Source: Symbiodinium natans (taxonomy: Eukaryota > Sar > Dinophyceae > Suessiales > Symbiodiniaceae). From it: DNA of 64,000 nt. This document shows positions 17,999-27,412 of the stretch, piece after piece (the first letter of the stretch is position 1; each line of letters begins with the position of its first letter). The notes below the pieces were generated by a model. That model saw only the letters and a program-made list of their open reading frames with translations. It was not told the origin of the DNA and searched no databases. The position numbers and the translations under genes were made by a program. The stretch spans positions 41,888 through 105,887 of the forward strand of contig CAJNDS010000605.1 in assembly GCA_905221605.1 (NCBI GenBank). The letters run 5' to 3'.

Positions 17999-18054
17999 GT
18001 GTGAACCGCTACCCGCCGCTGCTCCACGAAAGCAACTACGGCCGGCGGCCCAGG
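17999..18054 (+). CDS. Putative coding exon
   Basis: Acceptor GAGCTTAAG, donor CCCAG|GGTGGGAC region (GT at 18055). Frame VNRYPPLLHESNYGRRPR ending in phase 0. Confidence 0.4.
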
Positions 18055-18942
18055 GTGGGACAACTGTTTGTATGGGTTTAGGGCCACATCCGCTTATTTC
18101 AAGGGATTACGACTCGTACCCCTATAAGGTTGTACCCCCTAAAAGGTTCCCCTTACTATACTCCTGGATCTGTAGGAAGGGTCCGCAAAACCTCCAAGGC
18201 ATAACCCAGGTTCCCTCTTAAGCACACACCAAGCCAAAGGGCACAACATACTCCGATTGCTTTGGGAACCGACATTTCAAGCCGCAAGCCATAAACCCCA
18301 AACCAGAAACCCTAAACCCTGAACCCAAACCCCTAAACCCTAAGCCCTAAACCCTGATGTGAAACTGCACCGTGGGGGGCCACTTTGCACCGCAAAAAGC
18401 CCTCAACCCCTGTTTGGGGGGGAGGGGGGAGTTATCGGGTTAGGATCTGTACCTACCCAAAAACCTATCCTTGGTGTAAGCTGCCTGAGAATCCGAACAA
18501 GGGTGGGGTGTTTTTTCCGCAAGAAACCTACAAACCCCAAACCCTAAAAGAAGCAGGCTTTGGGCCTCTTTTCTGGCAAAAGGAACCCCTGAAGCACTAA
18601 ACCTGAGCGCTCAGCCCGACATTTTTCCCCGGGTGGCGAAAGGGGTGTCGCTTTTAGGGCATTTTGGGGTCTCGAGTCATTTTGGGGGTTCGGTGTGTTG
18701 GGATGTATGTGTCTAGATGTTCTGGTTCAGGGTCCCCGGAGTTCGGTTGGGGGTGGCAAGCATTGCTGGGAGAGGGAAACTTCATGAGGCTTCTCCGTCA
18801 ACGCGGAAGATGAGCTTGTCCTTGTCGTGCATCCGCCAAAGCAGCTGGGCGGAAGAAACCCTAAACCCAAAACCCTACACCCCTTTAAACCCTTTAAACC
18901 CTTAACACCGTTTAAACCCTAAACCCTGCACCCGTCTCACAG
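18055..18942. other. Long intron-like spacer
   Basis: Few repeats at the 5' end; CCCTAAA words at 18292-18355 and 18860-18930. Frames of about 60-70 codons at 18359-18600 have no supporting splice sites. Confidence 0.35.
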
Positions 18943-19011
18943 CATGAGGCCAAATCCCCACGATCCGACAACAGCAGAGCTTCCCGAAATCCGGAGAACC
19001 CGCATGCACCA
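18943..19011 (+). CDS. Putative exon
   Basis: Acceptor CGTCTCACAG. Frame HEAKSPRSDNSRASRNPENP then HAP before a TAG at 19012. It starts in phase 0 like the end of 17999-18054. It could be terminal or end at a non-GT donor. Confidence 0.28.
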
Positions 19012-19039
19012 TAGCTATTTGGGGGCTTAGGGGCAATAA

Positions 19040-19200
19040 GCCCTAAACCCCTGAACCCTAAGCCCTAAGCCCTAAACCATAAACCCTAAACCCTAAACCC
19101 TAAACCCTGAGCCCTATTAAACCCCTCTAAATATAACACGACGAGGCGTATTTGGTTCAGGGTTTAGGGTTTAGGGAAACCCTACACCCTAAACCCTAAA
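19040..19200. repeat. CCCTAAA words around a short TTTAGGG patch
   Basis: CCCTAAA units at 19040-19115 and 19180-19200 enclose TTTAGGG units at 19158-19172. Confidence 0.8.
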
Positions 19201-19448
19201 CCCACAAATTAGGGTTTAAGGGTTTCGGGTTCAGGGTTGAAGGTTTTGAGGCTGTTGAGGGGCTGATGAGGCGTTTTTGGCGTCCGTTGGAGTGGTGTAA
19301 GCTAGGTAGCCCACTGTCTGAGCTGTATTGTATTTTGTCTTCTTCTTCTTCTTCCAAGGCCTCACGAACCCACAGCAATGTTATTTGTTATAGAACCCCA
19401 AGCCCGAAACCCTAAACCCGAAACCCTATACCCTAAACCCGCCCTCAG

Positions 19449-19519
19449 CGGGCTTGGGTGTCCATCTTGGGTTCTTTGCAGCAAGGCGCCATCTTTGCAG
19501 GGACGAGGGCCGGCCGAAG
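19449..19519 (+). CDS. Putative coding exon (chain 19449-19957)
   Basis: Acceptor GCCCTCAG, donor CGAAG|GTCAAA. Frame RAWVSILGSLQQGAIFAGTR then AGR. Upstream CCCTAAA words. Confidence 0.43.
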
Positions 19520-19667
19520 GTCAAATCAACCCGTAGCTCTGAACCCTCAAATCCCAACACACTACCCCGATTGGAGCCCAAAGCCCCAACAGTGTAGGGT
19601 TTACAGGGTTTAGGGTTTAGGGTTTATGGTTTAGGGTTGCCTCCCGCCCTAAACCCTAAACTTCAAG

Positions 19668-19733
19668 CCGAGCGCGGCTGCAGAGGCCTTCCCTCGTGAA
19701 GCGAGTGAAGGCTCACGCTGGGTCTTGTGATGA
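19668..19733 (+). CDS. Putative coding exon
   Basis: Acceptor AACTTCAAG directly after CCCTAAA; donor GATGA|GTTTAGGG. In the carried phase it reads S then RARLQRPSLVKRVKAHAGSC and D. Basic. Confidence 0.4.
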
Positions 19734-19919
19734 GTTTAGGGTTTAGGGTTTAGGGTTTTGAATTTAGGGTTTAGGGTTTACGGTTTAGGGTGGTTGTGGG
19801 GCTTTAGGGGCGTTGGGGTTTTACCTTTAGGGCCTTGAAAGTCTAGCCCAAAACCCTAAATACCAATCCCTAGACCCTAAACAGCAAACCGTAAACCCTA
19901 AACAACCGGCTCGGTTCAG
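19734..19919 (+). repeat. Probable intron with opposed repeats
   Basis: GTTTAGGGTTTAGGGTTTAG at the start, CCCTAAAC words toward the end, acceptor CGGTTCAG. Confidence 0.5.
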
Positions 19920-19957
19920 ATGCGAGCTGACCGGTCGGCGAGTTGTCGTCGGAGATG
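19920..19957 (+). CDS. Short putative exon
   Basis: In the carried phase it reads E then CELTGRRVVVGD, donor GATG|GTTTGG. Confidence 0.4.
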
Positions 19958-20705
19958 GTTTGGATTTATGGTTTCTGAGTTTCTGGGCTTCTGGGTCTAT
20001 GGGGTCTCTCGGCTGTCTAGGATTTGTGTTGGCATTAGAGTGTTCAGGGTTTAGGGTTTAGTGGTGGCAGATTTAGCTCTTTAGCTCTGGCTTGTTTGAG
20101 GGTCTCTTCGATCGCCTGCTACTTCTCGTTTCCAGAAGGACTCATAAGCCTACCTAAGCGCTAACCCCACATGGGCCTGTCATTCAGATGACCCCAATAT
20201 TCCGGGCAATCCACTCTATGTACCCTCTGCGCATCCTTCTTAACCCGGTCTAGTTGTTTTACGGAGTGGGTGCTACACTCTAAGACCCTGCCGCAACACA
20301 AACCTAAATCCAATTGAAGGTCAAATAGTGGGGTCTTGTTGTGTACCAACTGCCAAAAGGAATCTACGATAGCGGAGACCCAGACGGAGAACATAATCTA
20401 TATTCGATCCTGAAACCCTAATTAAATTATTCCCCTAATTTCCTTAAATGCCCCCTTGTTTCCTCCAATCGCCCTACCCCTAAATTAACAAAACCAAAGC
20501 CACAAACCCCATAAACCCTATAAACCCTCAACGCCCTCGACACCCTAAAGCCCTGAAAGCCCTAAAACCCTACAACAAATCCTTTAAACCCTTGCAAAAG
20601 AAGCCTAACAACTTTTACAACAACGAACAAAAACTCTAGTCTGAAGAACCCTGGAAACACCCTGAGACAGCCGTCGTCAAACAGACCCTAAGCAGAAAGC
20701 CCTGA
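19958..20705. other. Spacer with an unassigned minus-strand frame
   Basis: A 77-codon minus-strand frame (20161-20394) has protein-like composition (…RVKKDAQRVHRVDCPEYWG…) but no recognised family. The rest is C-rich degenerate repeat. Confidence 0.3.
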
Positions 20706-20812
20706 AGCCAAGCCCTAAAAACCCTAAAAACCCTAAAACCCTAAAACCCTAAAACCCTAAAACCCTAAAACCCTAAAACCCTAAAACCCTAAACCCTAAA
20801 CCCTAAACCCTC
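20706..20812. repeat. CCCTAAAA (8-base) array grading to CCCTAAA
   Basis: About nine eight-base CCCTAAAA units followed by three CCCTAAA units, ending at an exon acceptor. Confidence 0.93.
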
Positions 20813-20818
20813 TCTCAG

Positions 20819-20899
20819 GATGACCCGAAGGAGCTCAAAGCCTTGCGTCGGGCCGCCACCTCGCTGCCTCAGTGGTTCTTGGAGGCCTTGACTCTCTAA
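20819..20899 (+). CDS. Putative terminal exon with stop
   Basis: Acceptor CCCTCTCTCAG. 26 codons, DDPKELKALRRAATSLPQWF then LEALTL, ending TAA at 20897-20899. No TTTAGGG array follows, unlike after internal exons, which supports a gene end here. The gene to its left is unnamed. Confidence 0.48.
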   Translation, partial: DDPKELKALRRAATSLPQWFLEALTL

Positions 20900-20985
20900 G
20901 GGCTTAACCCCGAAACCCTTAACCCTGAAATCCCAAATCCCTAGACCTCTAACCTGGCAAGGTTCCGTGCATGCCCTTACACTCA

Positions 20986-21134
20986 GGATCCATGTACCTA
21001 TATAGCCTAGCCTATATAGTATATGCTTGTGCCTTAAAGGGGTTCCTGTATAGTAGCTGCTTCAGGGCCCCCCCCTAAACCCCAAAACCTAAACCCTAAG
21101 CCCCTAAGCCCTTACAATATAGGTACATGGATCC
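20986..21134. mobile_element. 149-bp MITE-like element with perfect 18-bp inverted ends
   Basis: GGATCCATGTACCTATAT at 20986-21003 is the exact reverse complement of 21117-21134. The interior holds GCCTTAAAGGGGTTCCTGTA and a C-rich telomere-like stretch. Related sequence (both the interior word and the right end) occurs at 35224-35389. Non-coding. Confidence 0.7.
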
Positions 21135-21157
21135 CGAGGGTTGACCCCACATCATAG

Positions 21158-21218
21158 TCGGAGGTCATCGGTGGGCTCCGTGTCCACAACGTCGACGACC
21201 CGCAGCTGCAAGCTCAAA
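21158..21218 (+). CDS. Putative coding exon
   Basis: Acceptor CATCATAG, donor CTCAAA|GTAGGG. Frame SEVIGGLRVHNVDDPQLQAQ, strongly protein-like. It starts 23 bp after the MITE-like element. The product is unknown. Confidence 0.48.
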
Positions 21219-22130
21219 GTAGGGAGCCTTAGCGCGGGGGCTTCGGGCTTAGGGTTTGAGTTTGGGGTTTAGGGCTTAGGGGCTTTCAGGCTTCAGGGAT
21301 TTTCGGGTGTGGTGGTAAGGTTTTCTTTTTCCGGCTTTAGGGTTTCAGGGTTTGGGGGTTTTAGGGTTCGAGGGTAACAGGGTGTATTAGGGCTGTGACA
21401 GCTCTTCTTTCGGTTAGCCCTGTGAGCCCCAGATCCTCAGCACTGAACACCAAACTCTCAACCCCTTAAATACCTTGAATACCCTTCAATCCCGACACCT
21501 AATACTAACTAAACGCTAAACCCTAAACCCCTAAACCCCTAAATCCCAAAACCCCTAACCGCTACTCTAAGCCCCCTAAGCCCCCCAAACCCCTTAAACC
21601 GAAACCCTGAGCCCTACGCCCTAAGCCCCAAGCCCGACAGCCTAAGCTCAGCAATGGCTCGGACCATCCATATCGCTTGGAGTGGGGATGGGCAGTCGGG
21701 TCGCTTCGACGTGCTGCTGCCATGTGATGAGATGGGGCTGGAGGACTGGGTCTTCGATTGTTCTTGAGCATTCTTTGTTTAGGGTTTCGGGTTTAGGGTT
21801 TGGGGTTTAGGGTTCAGGGTTTAGGGTCTAGGGCTTGCAGGATTAGGCGCAGATGTTGTGAATTGTGAAGGTTAGGATGCAGAAGATCGAAAGGTGCGGA
21901 GCAGGCCTTGCCTGATTGTGGAGGGCCATCTAGCACCTTTCTCCCACCCATCTAGGGTTGAGGCCTAAGCTCAAGTCAACTGCCTTTCCAAGAAGCCTCT
22001 TCCGTTACCTATGGTGGCCGGTTGAAGGAAAGCGTCCCTAGGGACGCTGCTTCGAGGGCTCCGGACCCCCCAGGGCTGGGTCGGCATGCGCCATCGAGGT
22101 CGAGGGGCTTCAGCGCCGTCCCCCCCCACT
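21219..22130. other. Intron-like or intergenic spacer
   Basis: G-rich degenerate repeat at 21240-21390, C-rich at 21500-21640, TTTAGGG units at 21775-21830, then unique sequence with a 16-base palindrome (GCGTCCCTAGGGACGC, 22033-22048). Confidence 0.4.
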
Positions 22131-22132
22131 GA

Positions 22133-22180
22133 GTGCTGCTACTTGTTTATGTGCATGCACATGAAGAAGTAGCAGCGCAC
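22133..22180. other. 48-nt near-perfect hairpin
   Basis: GTGCTGCTACTT pairs with AAGTAGCAGCGCAC, and the inner ATGTGCATGCACAT is itself palindromic. It could be a structured RNA element or a cruciform; function unknown. Confidence 0.6.
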
Positions 22181-22315
22181 GTGGGGAGTTTAGGGCTTAG
22201 GGTTTAGGGTCTAAGGTTTAGGGTTTGGAATTTAGGGTTTAGGGCTTGTTGGCTCCTGGTGTGTCTGTTTGTTGCCCACACAGATCGAGTGATGGACTCT
22301 CAGGTCCGCGCCATG

Positions 22316-22346
<31 letters not shown>

Positions 22347-22727
22347 AAATCAAGAAAACAAAGTAAAAAAAACAAAACATATATATATATATTATATGTA
22401 TCTGCCAAGAGGCTTTAAACCCTAAAGCCGAACAAGCCCTGCTAAGCTAAATTCGCCTTACGGGACACCAAAACAACAACCACCAGGCTACTTCTGTCGG
22501 TTTTGCGTGCGGTCAGAGAAATTCATTTGCAGGCCTCCAGAACCTGGGCGACTGGACTTCTTCGGTTTCGGGTTCAAAGTTTAGTTCGGCATCATTGTTT
22601 CTGCTCGACCTGGCCCGCGTTCTAGGTTCCCTAGTGTGGTGCACTTTCTTTGCGTGTGTTGTTTACATATAAAAATCAGTAAATACATAAATAAATACAT
22701 AAATAAATATATATATATATATATATA
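22181..22727. other. Spacer to the mobile element
   Basis: TTTAGGG words to 22245, a C14-A11 homopolymer junction at 22316-22342, an (AT)n run, unique sequence, and an (AAAT/AT)n run at 22672-22728 that abuts the element. Confidence 0.5.
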
Positions 22728-22768
22728 TGCTACCCCCCCCCCAAAGATCTAGGTATTTTCGTGATTTA
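22728..22768 (+). repeat. Left terminal inverted repeat
   Basis: C10 followed by AAAGATCTAGGTATTTTC and GTGATTT. About 38 bp pair with the right end with three or four mismatches and a poly-C length difference. Confidence 0.88.
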
Positions 22769-22778
22769 GCTATATCAA

Positions 22779-23093
22779 GTTGAAGATTTGCATGGGTCCG
22801 GATGCGATGCGAAGTTGAAGATTTGCATGGGCCTGGATAGGTGCAGATGAGTAGGGGATGTCTGTGGGAAAGATAAGCAAGATACCAGACGCCTTGGAAG
22901 TATTCAAGTGCATAAGGTGATGTGGACAAAACAGTGTATTCTCCAAGGACGCGAGAATACTGCGAGCAAATATCCTTTCATTCCTGGGACCTTCCAACAT
23001 GCTGCTATTAGTTGGTCATTGAAGATTTGCATAGGCTCAGAGAGATGAAGACGAGTAGAGGACGTGTGTTGAAACGCTAGGCAAGCTCAAGCG
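22779..23093. repeat. Left subterminal repeats (TTGAAGATTTGCAT)
   Basis: The word TTGAAGATTTGCAT occurs at 22780, 22815 and 23019. The last two head diverged copies of about 80 bp (22814-22893 and 23018-23093). The TTGAAGATT core also recurs in the palind array near the right end, so these may be protein-binding sites of the element. Confidence 0.6.
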
Positions 23094-23192
23094 ACAGTTT
23101 CATTTTCCGACGGCTTTACCGTGCTACCCCATTGGAGTTGATGAGACACTGTGGCCTCTCAGGCACTACGAGCAAACATAGTACAGGGATCT

Positions 23193-24521
23193 TCACTTCT
23201 GGGCGATGATGTTGCTCATGTACCGCCGCATGAGGCTGCCCGTCTCCAGCCACATGTCCTTGCCCCTGTTCCAGTACTCATACTGGGCAGAACGGATTTG
23301 AGCAATGATCCGCAAGGAACCAGTTTTGGCGCGTTGGTTCACGCGGAGGCGCTCCTTGACGAATCTCCACCCGCGATCGACGATCTGGGTTCCGATCTTC
23401 ACGGTGACTTTGCGGCCGCCGGGCAAGGTCACTTTCTTGATCTTGACGTAGGTTGGCTGTTGCCAAACCCATTTCTTGCCCACTTGGACACGGCGCTTCT
23501 TGTGCACGACAGATCCGTGAACAACGCCTGGGATTTTGAGTTTGTAAGCTCGAGCGCTGTCGGAATGGAGAATCACGTGCTTACCCTTCAGCCAGCGATC
23601 GGATATCTTCTTCCAGTCGTCTCGGCGGATGGGGCCTGGACCTGGCGACCTTTTCTTCGTGGGCCTTGGTGTTGTATGAGACACGCAACTACTTTCCCTT
23701 GTACCGGTACATTCTGTACGTATAGTGCAGACGAGAGACGGGGGAGTCAATCGCAAACGGACGAGCGACTCGGGCTTGCCGCGCTGAACCATGCCTACCC
23801 ATTGCTCCCAGTCCATGACCTTGGTGGGATCATCAGCCTCCTCAATCGGAATGAGCTTTTTGTCGAAGACGGATTCGTCAACTTCGACATCTTGCCACTT
23901 GTTCCCTTTACCCCCGAAGCTCATGGTCCTTTGGGTCTCTTCCACAAACTTCTTGCGAACAAGTGTGAGGTTATGCTCCATCCGTTCGATAGCCTTGTGA
24001 TTGATCTGGGTCACCACGTGGATAGTGCTCAGAGGCACATTGGCAAGGCGCAAGAGCAGCATCCCTGCCTGCACGCCAAGGGAATGTCCTTCAGGTCCGC
24101 GGGTCGCTGTAAAGAGTGGGTGTAGGTGCTGAGGCGTGATGAACTTTTGACAGCCCCAGCGCTTGCACCGATAACGAGGTAGTCCCCCAGACCTCTTTGT
24201 CAGAGGTCCGACTTTGCCTTGCGAGCAGAACGGACAAACCGCACCCTCCCATGTTGGCATGAGACCATCGTCCTTCAGGACCTGGATGGCATCGTACTCA
24301 TTCAAGGAGGACAAGTACTGGAAAGTACGTTTCCACTTCAGACGATCTACACGAGGAGCCTTGTTGCCTGTGCGGTTGTACGGCGTTTGTTTCCAAGCCT
24401 TGCCTTTCGCACGCTTGGAGGATGCTGCCTTGGTGAGGTTCCCCTTCATGAGCATGCGTGTTTTTCCTTTCTTTGCGATGGGAAAGTGATAGGCCGGCTT
24501 CTTGCACAAGTACTTGCCCAT
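23193..24521 (-). CDS. IS1595/ISXO2-like (Merlin-type) DDE/D transposase
   Basis: 442 codons from ATG at 24521 to TGA at 23193. It would cut and join the ends of the 22728-28973 element. Seen: a basic N-terminal extension (residues 10-60); a zinc ribbon with C96xxC99 and C119/C124; a helical segment; first catalytic Asp in VEVDESVF (D215); second Asp in VILHSDSARAY (D321); and IVDRGWRFVKERL around D382, where ISXO2 families normally have N-x-x-E-x-x-W. So the third acid appears to be Asp. The family is usually about 200-350 residues, so this protein is long. Residues 258-290, between the first two acids, are poorly conserved-looking and might hide a short intron or an insertion. Identification is from motif memory, not a search. 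Confidence 0.82.
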   Translation of the reverse strand: MGKYLCKKPAYHFPIAKKGKTRMLMKGNLTKAASSKRAKGKAWKQTPYNRTGNKAPRVDRLKWKRTFQYLSSLNEYDAIQVLKDDGLMPTWEGAVCPFCSQGKVGPLTKRSGGLPRYRCKRWGCQKFITPQHLHPLFTATRGPEGHSLGVQAGMLLLRLANVPLSTIHVVTQINHKAIERMEHNLTLVRKKFVEETQRTMSFGGKGNKWQDVEVDESVFDKKLIPIEEADDPTKVMDWEQWVGMVQRGKPESLVRLRLTPPSLVCTIRTECTGTRESSCVSHTTPRPTKKRSPGPGPIRRDDWKKISDRWLKGKHVILHSDSARAYKLKIPGVVHGSVVHKKRRVQVGKKWVWQQPTYVKIKKVTLPGGRKVTVKIGTQIVDRGWRFVKERLRVNQRAKTGSLRIIAQIRSAQYEYWNRGKDMWLETGSLMRRYMSNIIAQK

Positions 24522-24899
24522 GATGCTGAAGCGGAGAGATGCTATGGCAAAAGGACTCGACTAGTAAAACTCATATCTCAGGGCGGAGCCAATAGTGAGC
24601 AAAGTGGATATGATTGCATTGCGTGTGTGGCCTGAAACAACGGATGATTGCATTGCGTGTGCGGCGTGAAACAACGGGCAAAGCAAAGCAGTGGAGCCCA
24701 TAGCAAGCTTTTATCTGCACAACGCGCAGAAGACGACTCTGGTGGACCTGGAGCTAGCTAGGTCTTTGTGGGGCAATCCCGCACATATCCTGTACCGAAA
24801 ATGCAGAGGGACTCAGTCCAAAGTTCTGGCACTGTCGGAGTTCATGGCCGAGAACCAAAATGACAGGCCACTTGGACCCTGCCCTGTGCATCCAAGAGC
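24522..24899. other. Intergenic region with a 34-bp direct repeat
   Basis: Two adjacent copies of TGATTGCATTGCGTGTG...AAACAACGG at 24611-24644 and 24645-24678, lying upstream of the transposase start. They could be promoter or binding elements. Confidence 0.5.
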
Positions 24900-26894
24900 T
24901 CACCCATGGAGATGCTGGGCCGCCTCCTCCTCGGCGCTATCGCTACCCTGATCCAAGTCCATAGCCTCGCCCGGAGAACTGAGGATGTTCTGCTCCTGGT
25001 TATTCGCAGACTCCGAATCCCCCCCGTTCGCAACGAGAGTGTCTTCTTCGTCTGGGTTCTTGGTCTGGTTTTCGCCTGCCTCCGCCACGGAAGTCTTGCA
25101 TCGGAGTCGGCGGCGCTTGTCATCGTTGTAGACGAAAGAGGAAGAGCTGTTCAGGCGACCTGGCTTGGGACCAGTTCCAACGACCGGGAAGACGGGCGCG
25201 AGGCCAAAGGCGGAACGAGATGTGTCAGCCTCATTGGAAGACCCAGGCGAAGAAGGAATCACTCTGACTTTGGGCTCTGGCGTTAACCATTTCTGGATGG
25301 CATGGTTGGCATGGTTCACATAGTCGTCCCTCGAGGGGAAGTGTTGGGTCTCTGCCACAGAGGAGTCAATCATTTCTTGTTCACGACGAACATCGTCAGC
25401 AAAGGAGTCTCCAAGGGCGATCACTCCGCTCTTGTACTTGCCATAGAATGGTTTGTCGCGAGGGGCGAGAAGGTCCAAGTGGAGGTCGTCGGCCACAATG
25501 CGGTGCACTATGGCGTCGGGCTTCTCACTCGGTAAGCGGAGGAACAGAGCTGTTTCTGTGAAGACGAAGGTCGTTGAACGCTTCAATACCGCCATAATGT
25601 CCTTCTCAGCGTCGCCCCGGAAGAGAGGTTCCACAAGCTTCATGAAGTCCTTCGGAGGGAGGAGGGTGGCGTCCGGAGTCTGCAACGCCGGATCTGTACT
25701 CGTGTTGTTGGAGGCAAGGGCTCGCATTTGGTTCATGGTGAGGCGAGTGTCGTTGTAACGACTATCGACGGTGCCGTCCTCGTCCACCGTGACGAAGCTC
25801 TTCAAATCAGCCATATCAATCTTGCCTCGAGACGGATCATCCAAGAACAGGGCTTCCTGGATTTGTGGGGCTCTATGCCGAAAGTTGTCAAATGACTTCG
25901 CACGTCTCCAACCAGGTTGAAGCCCCTGCAGGCCCTGCAGGCCAAGACGCCTTATGTGGAAGCGACCCATTGCCATGGCCATCGCGATCAAAGCTGGTGT
26001 CTTGCCGACACCAGCACAGCCCAGGAACATGACGGCTGTCGTCATGAGAAGTGGGTAGAGGTAAGGAAGAATGTTGGTGGACATGGCGGCGTGGAGGCTA
26101 TATGTTGTGAGAGGGAACTCCGTCTTCGGAAGAGCGCCGCCCAATCCCCGACTTTTGTTCTGCGCCATGAAGCGGACCTTGGTTTCGGGCCACCCAGCGA
26201 TTGGGGTCCCCGAGTCTTCCTTGATGTTGCAGAGGATCCAGAATGTTTGTTCATTGGCTGCGTCACAAACTGGAGCTTGCTTGTTGATGAAGGCAATGCC
26301 GGCAGACAGCTCGTCATTTTCTGGGTTCCAAGAGCTTTGTGTCTGCGACCTTTTCAAGGACGGCCTGGGTGGATCAAGTGAGTGCCAACGGACGTGAAAG
26401 CCAGGGATCTGGTTCATGAGCCACTGAATGCCTTTCTTTACAGCCCAGGGTCCTTGCCGAAACTGAGGCGCAAAGCTCCGACCTTTGCACAAGCCCTCAG
26501 CCACTTGCCTGGAGACTGATTGCTTGAAGTACAGAACCTTCATGACGTCAACCAGGCCATCCCCAAGGTTGCAGACAACAATATCCACATTGGTCTCAGC
26601 TGGCAACGGGCCCATGAATCGCAATTCTTCTGGCAGATCTGAGAACTTCTTCTGAGCCACTAGATCTCCAAGACTGAGAGAGCTGCCACACTCAAGCATG
26701 CCGAGGTGAACGTCGAAGACAACCGCTACACTCTTGATGCCATTCAACGGGCGACACGCTCCGTCAAGAAAGTCCTTGATGGATAAAGGCTGCTCTGGGT
26801 CGATGCGAGAGCAGTTCGCACTGCAAAGAGGCCGAAGAGTGAAGTTTTGCGAGTTGACTTCGCTGATGGCATCGTCCAAGAGTTGGGCGGACAT
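24900..26894 (-). CDS. AAA+/SF3-helicase-like P-loop ATPase of the mobile element
   Basis: 664 codons, ATG at 26894. Residues 287-299 read AVMFLGCAGVGKT, a Walker A preceded by a hydrophobic strand. EALFLDDPS (347-355) fits Walker B. RALASNNTSTD (391-401) fits the Asn-containing sensor-1 or SF3 motif C. The spacing A-B-C of about 55 and 45 residues suits SF3/AAA+ folds. The N-terminal 285 residues are not recognised. The tail from about 545 is serine-rich and then acidic, with a KRRRLR cluster (593-598) that could be a nuclear signal. It lies 378 bp upstream of the transposase in the same orientation. Likely role: nucleic-acid-dependent ATPase in transposition or replication of the element; a STAND- or transposition-regulator-type ATPase is an alternative. 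Confidence 0.75.
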   Translation of the reverse strand: MSAQLLDDAISEVNSQNFTLRPLCSANCSRIDPEQPLSIKDFLDGACRPLNGIKSVAVVFDVHLGMLECGSSLSLGDLVAQKKFSDLPEELRFMGPLPAETNVDIVVCNLGDGLVDVMKVLYFKQSVSRQVAEGLCKGRSFAPQFRQGPWAVKKGIQWLMNQIPGFHVRWHSLDPPRPSLKRSQTQSSWNPENDELSAGIAFINKQAPVCDAANEQTFWILCNIKEDSGTPIAGWPETKVRFMAQNKSRGLGGALPKTEFPLTTYSLHAAMSTNILPYLYPLLMTTAVMFLGCAGVGKTPALIAMAMAMGRFHIRRLGLQGLQGLQPGWRRAKSFDNFRHRAPQIQEALFLDDPSRGKIDMADLKSFVTVDEDGTVDSRYNDTRLTMNQMRALASNNTSTDPALQTPDATLLPPKDFMKLVEPLFRGDAEKDIMAVLKRSTTFVFTETALFLRLPSEKPDAIVHRIVADDLHLDLLAPRDKPFYGKYKSGVIALGDSFADDVRREQEMIDSSVAETQHFPSRDDYVNHANHAIQKWLTPEPKVRVIPSSPGSSNEADTSRSAFGLAPVFPVVGTGPKPGRLNSSSSFVYNDDKRRRLRCKTSVAEAGENQTKNPDEEDTLVANGGDSESANNQEQNILSSPGEAMDLDQGSDSAEEEAAQHLHG

Positions 26895-27412
26895 GACAAT
26901 GAGAACCTAGACGACTATGGCTCGTGGGCAACAGGGAGAGAGGACGGCAAGTATGCTTGAGCGCTAATGCGAGTGCAAAGGATGAGGATGAAGGCTGTGC
27001 GTTGATATGGTTAACGGTGAGATGTCAGCATATAAGATAGAAAGACATACACATGTGCATATATGTAAATTATGCATGTACATATATATGCATACATGTG
27101 ATAGCATATATTTAGGGTATGTAACACGTGGTGTATATTATGTATTTATATAATATTAAATAATATTAAACTCATCTATATGTCTACATATAGAGGCATA
27201 TATGCTACACCACCCATAAGAATGCACGCATAAGAAAACTATTTAACTGCCAGCGACTGACTATTTGTTTCGTGTTAACTTGAAGACACCTAGCCAGAGC
27301 GAGCACAATCAGTGCAGGGCATTCGCTTCGCACGTTTTTCACAGCGCTCCGACGGTGACAGCGCAGTCAGTATATGGAAGATGCGACACCGGCCGAGTAG
27401 GATATAGTCCCT
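26895..27412. other. AT-rich intergenic region of the element
   Basis: About 220 bp (27010-27235) dominated by TA/TG steps such as CATATATGTA and TATAATATTAAATAATATTA. It contains no open frame of note. Possibly the promoter of the ATPase gene. Confidence 0.5.

Noticed and set aside
23151-24125. 324-codon + strand open frame
   Set aside because: It is antisense to the transposase, which has recognisable zinc-ribbon and catalytic motifs. The + frame has none.
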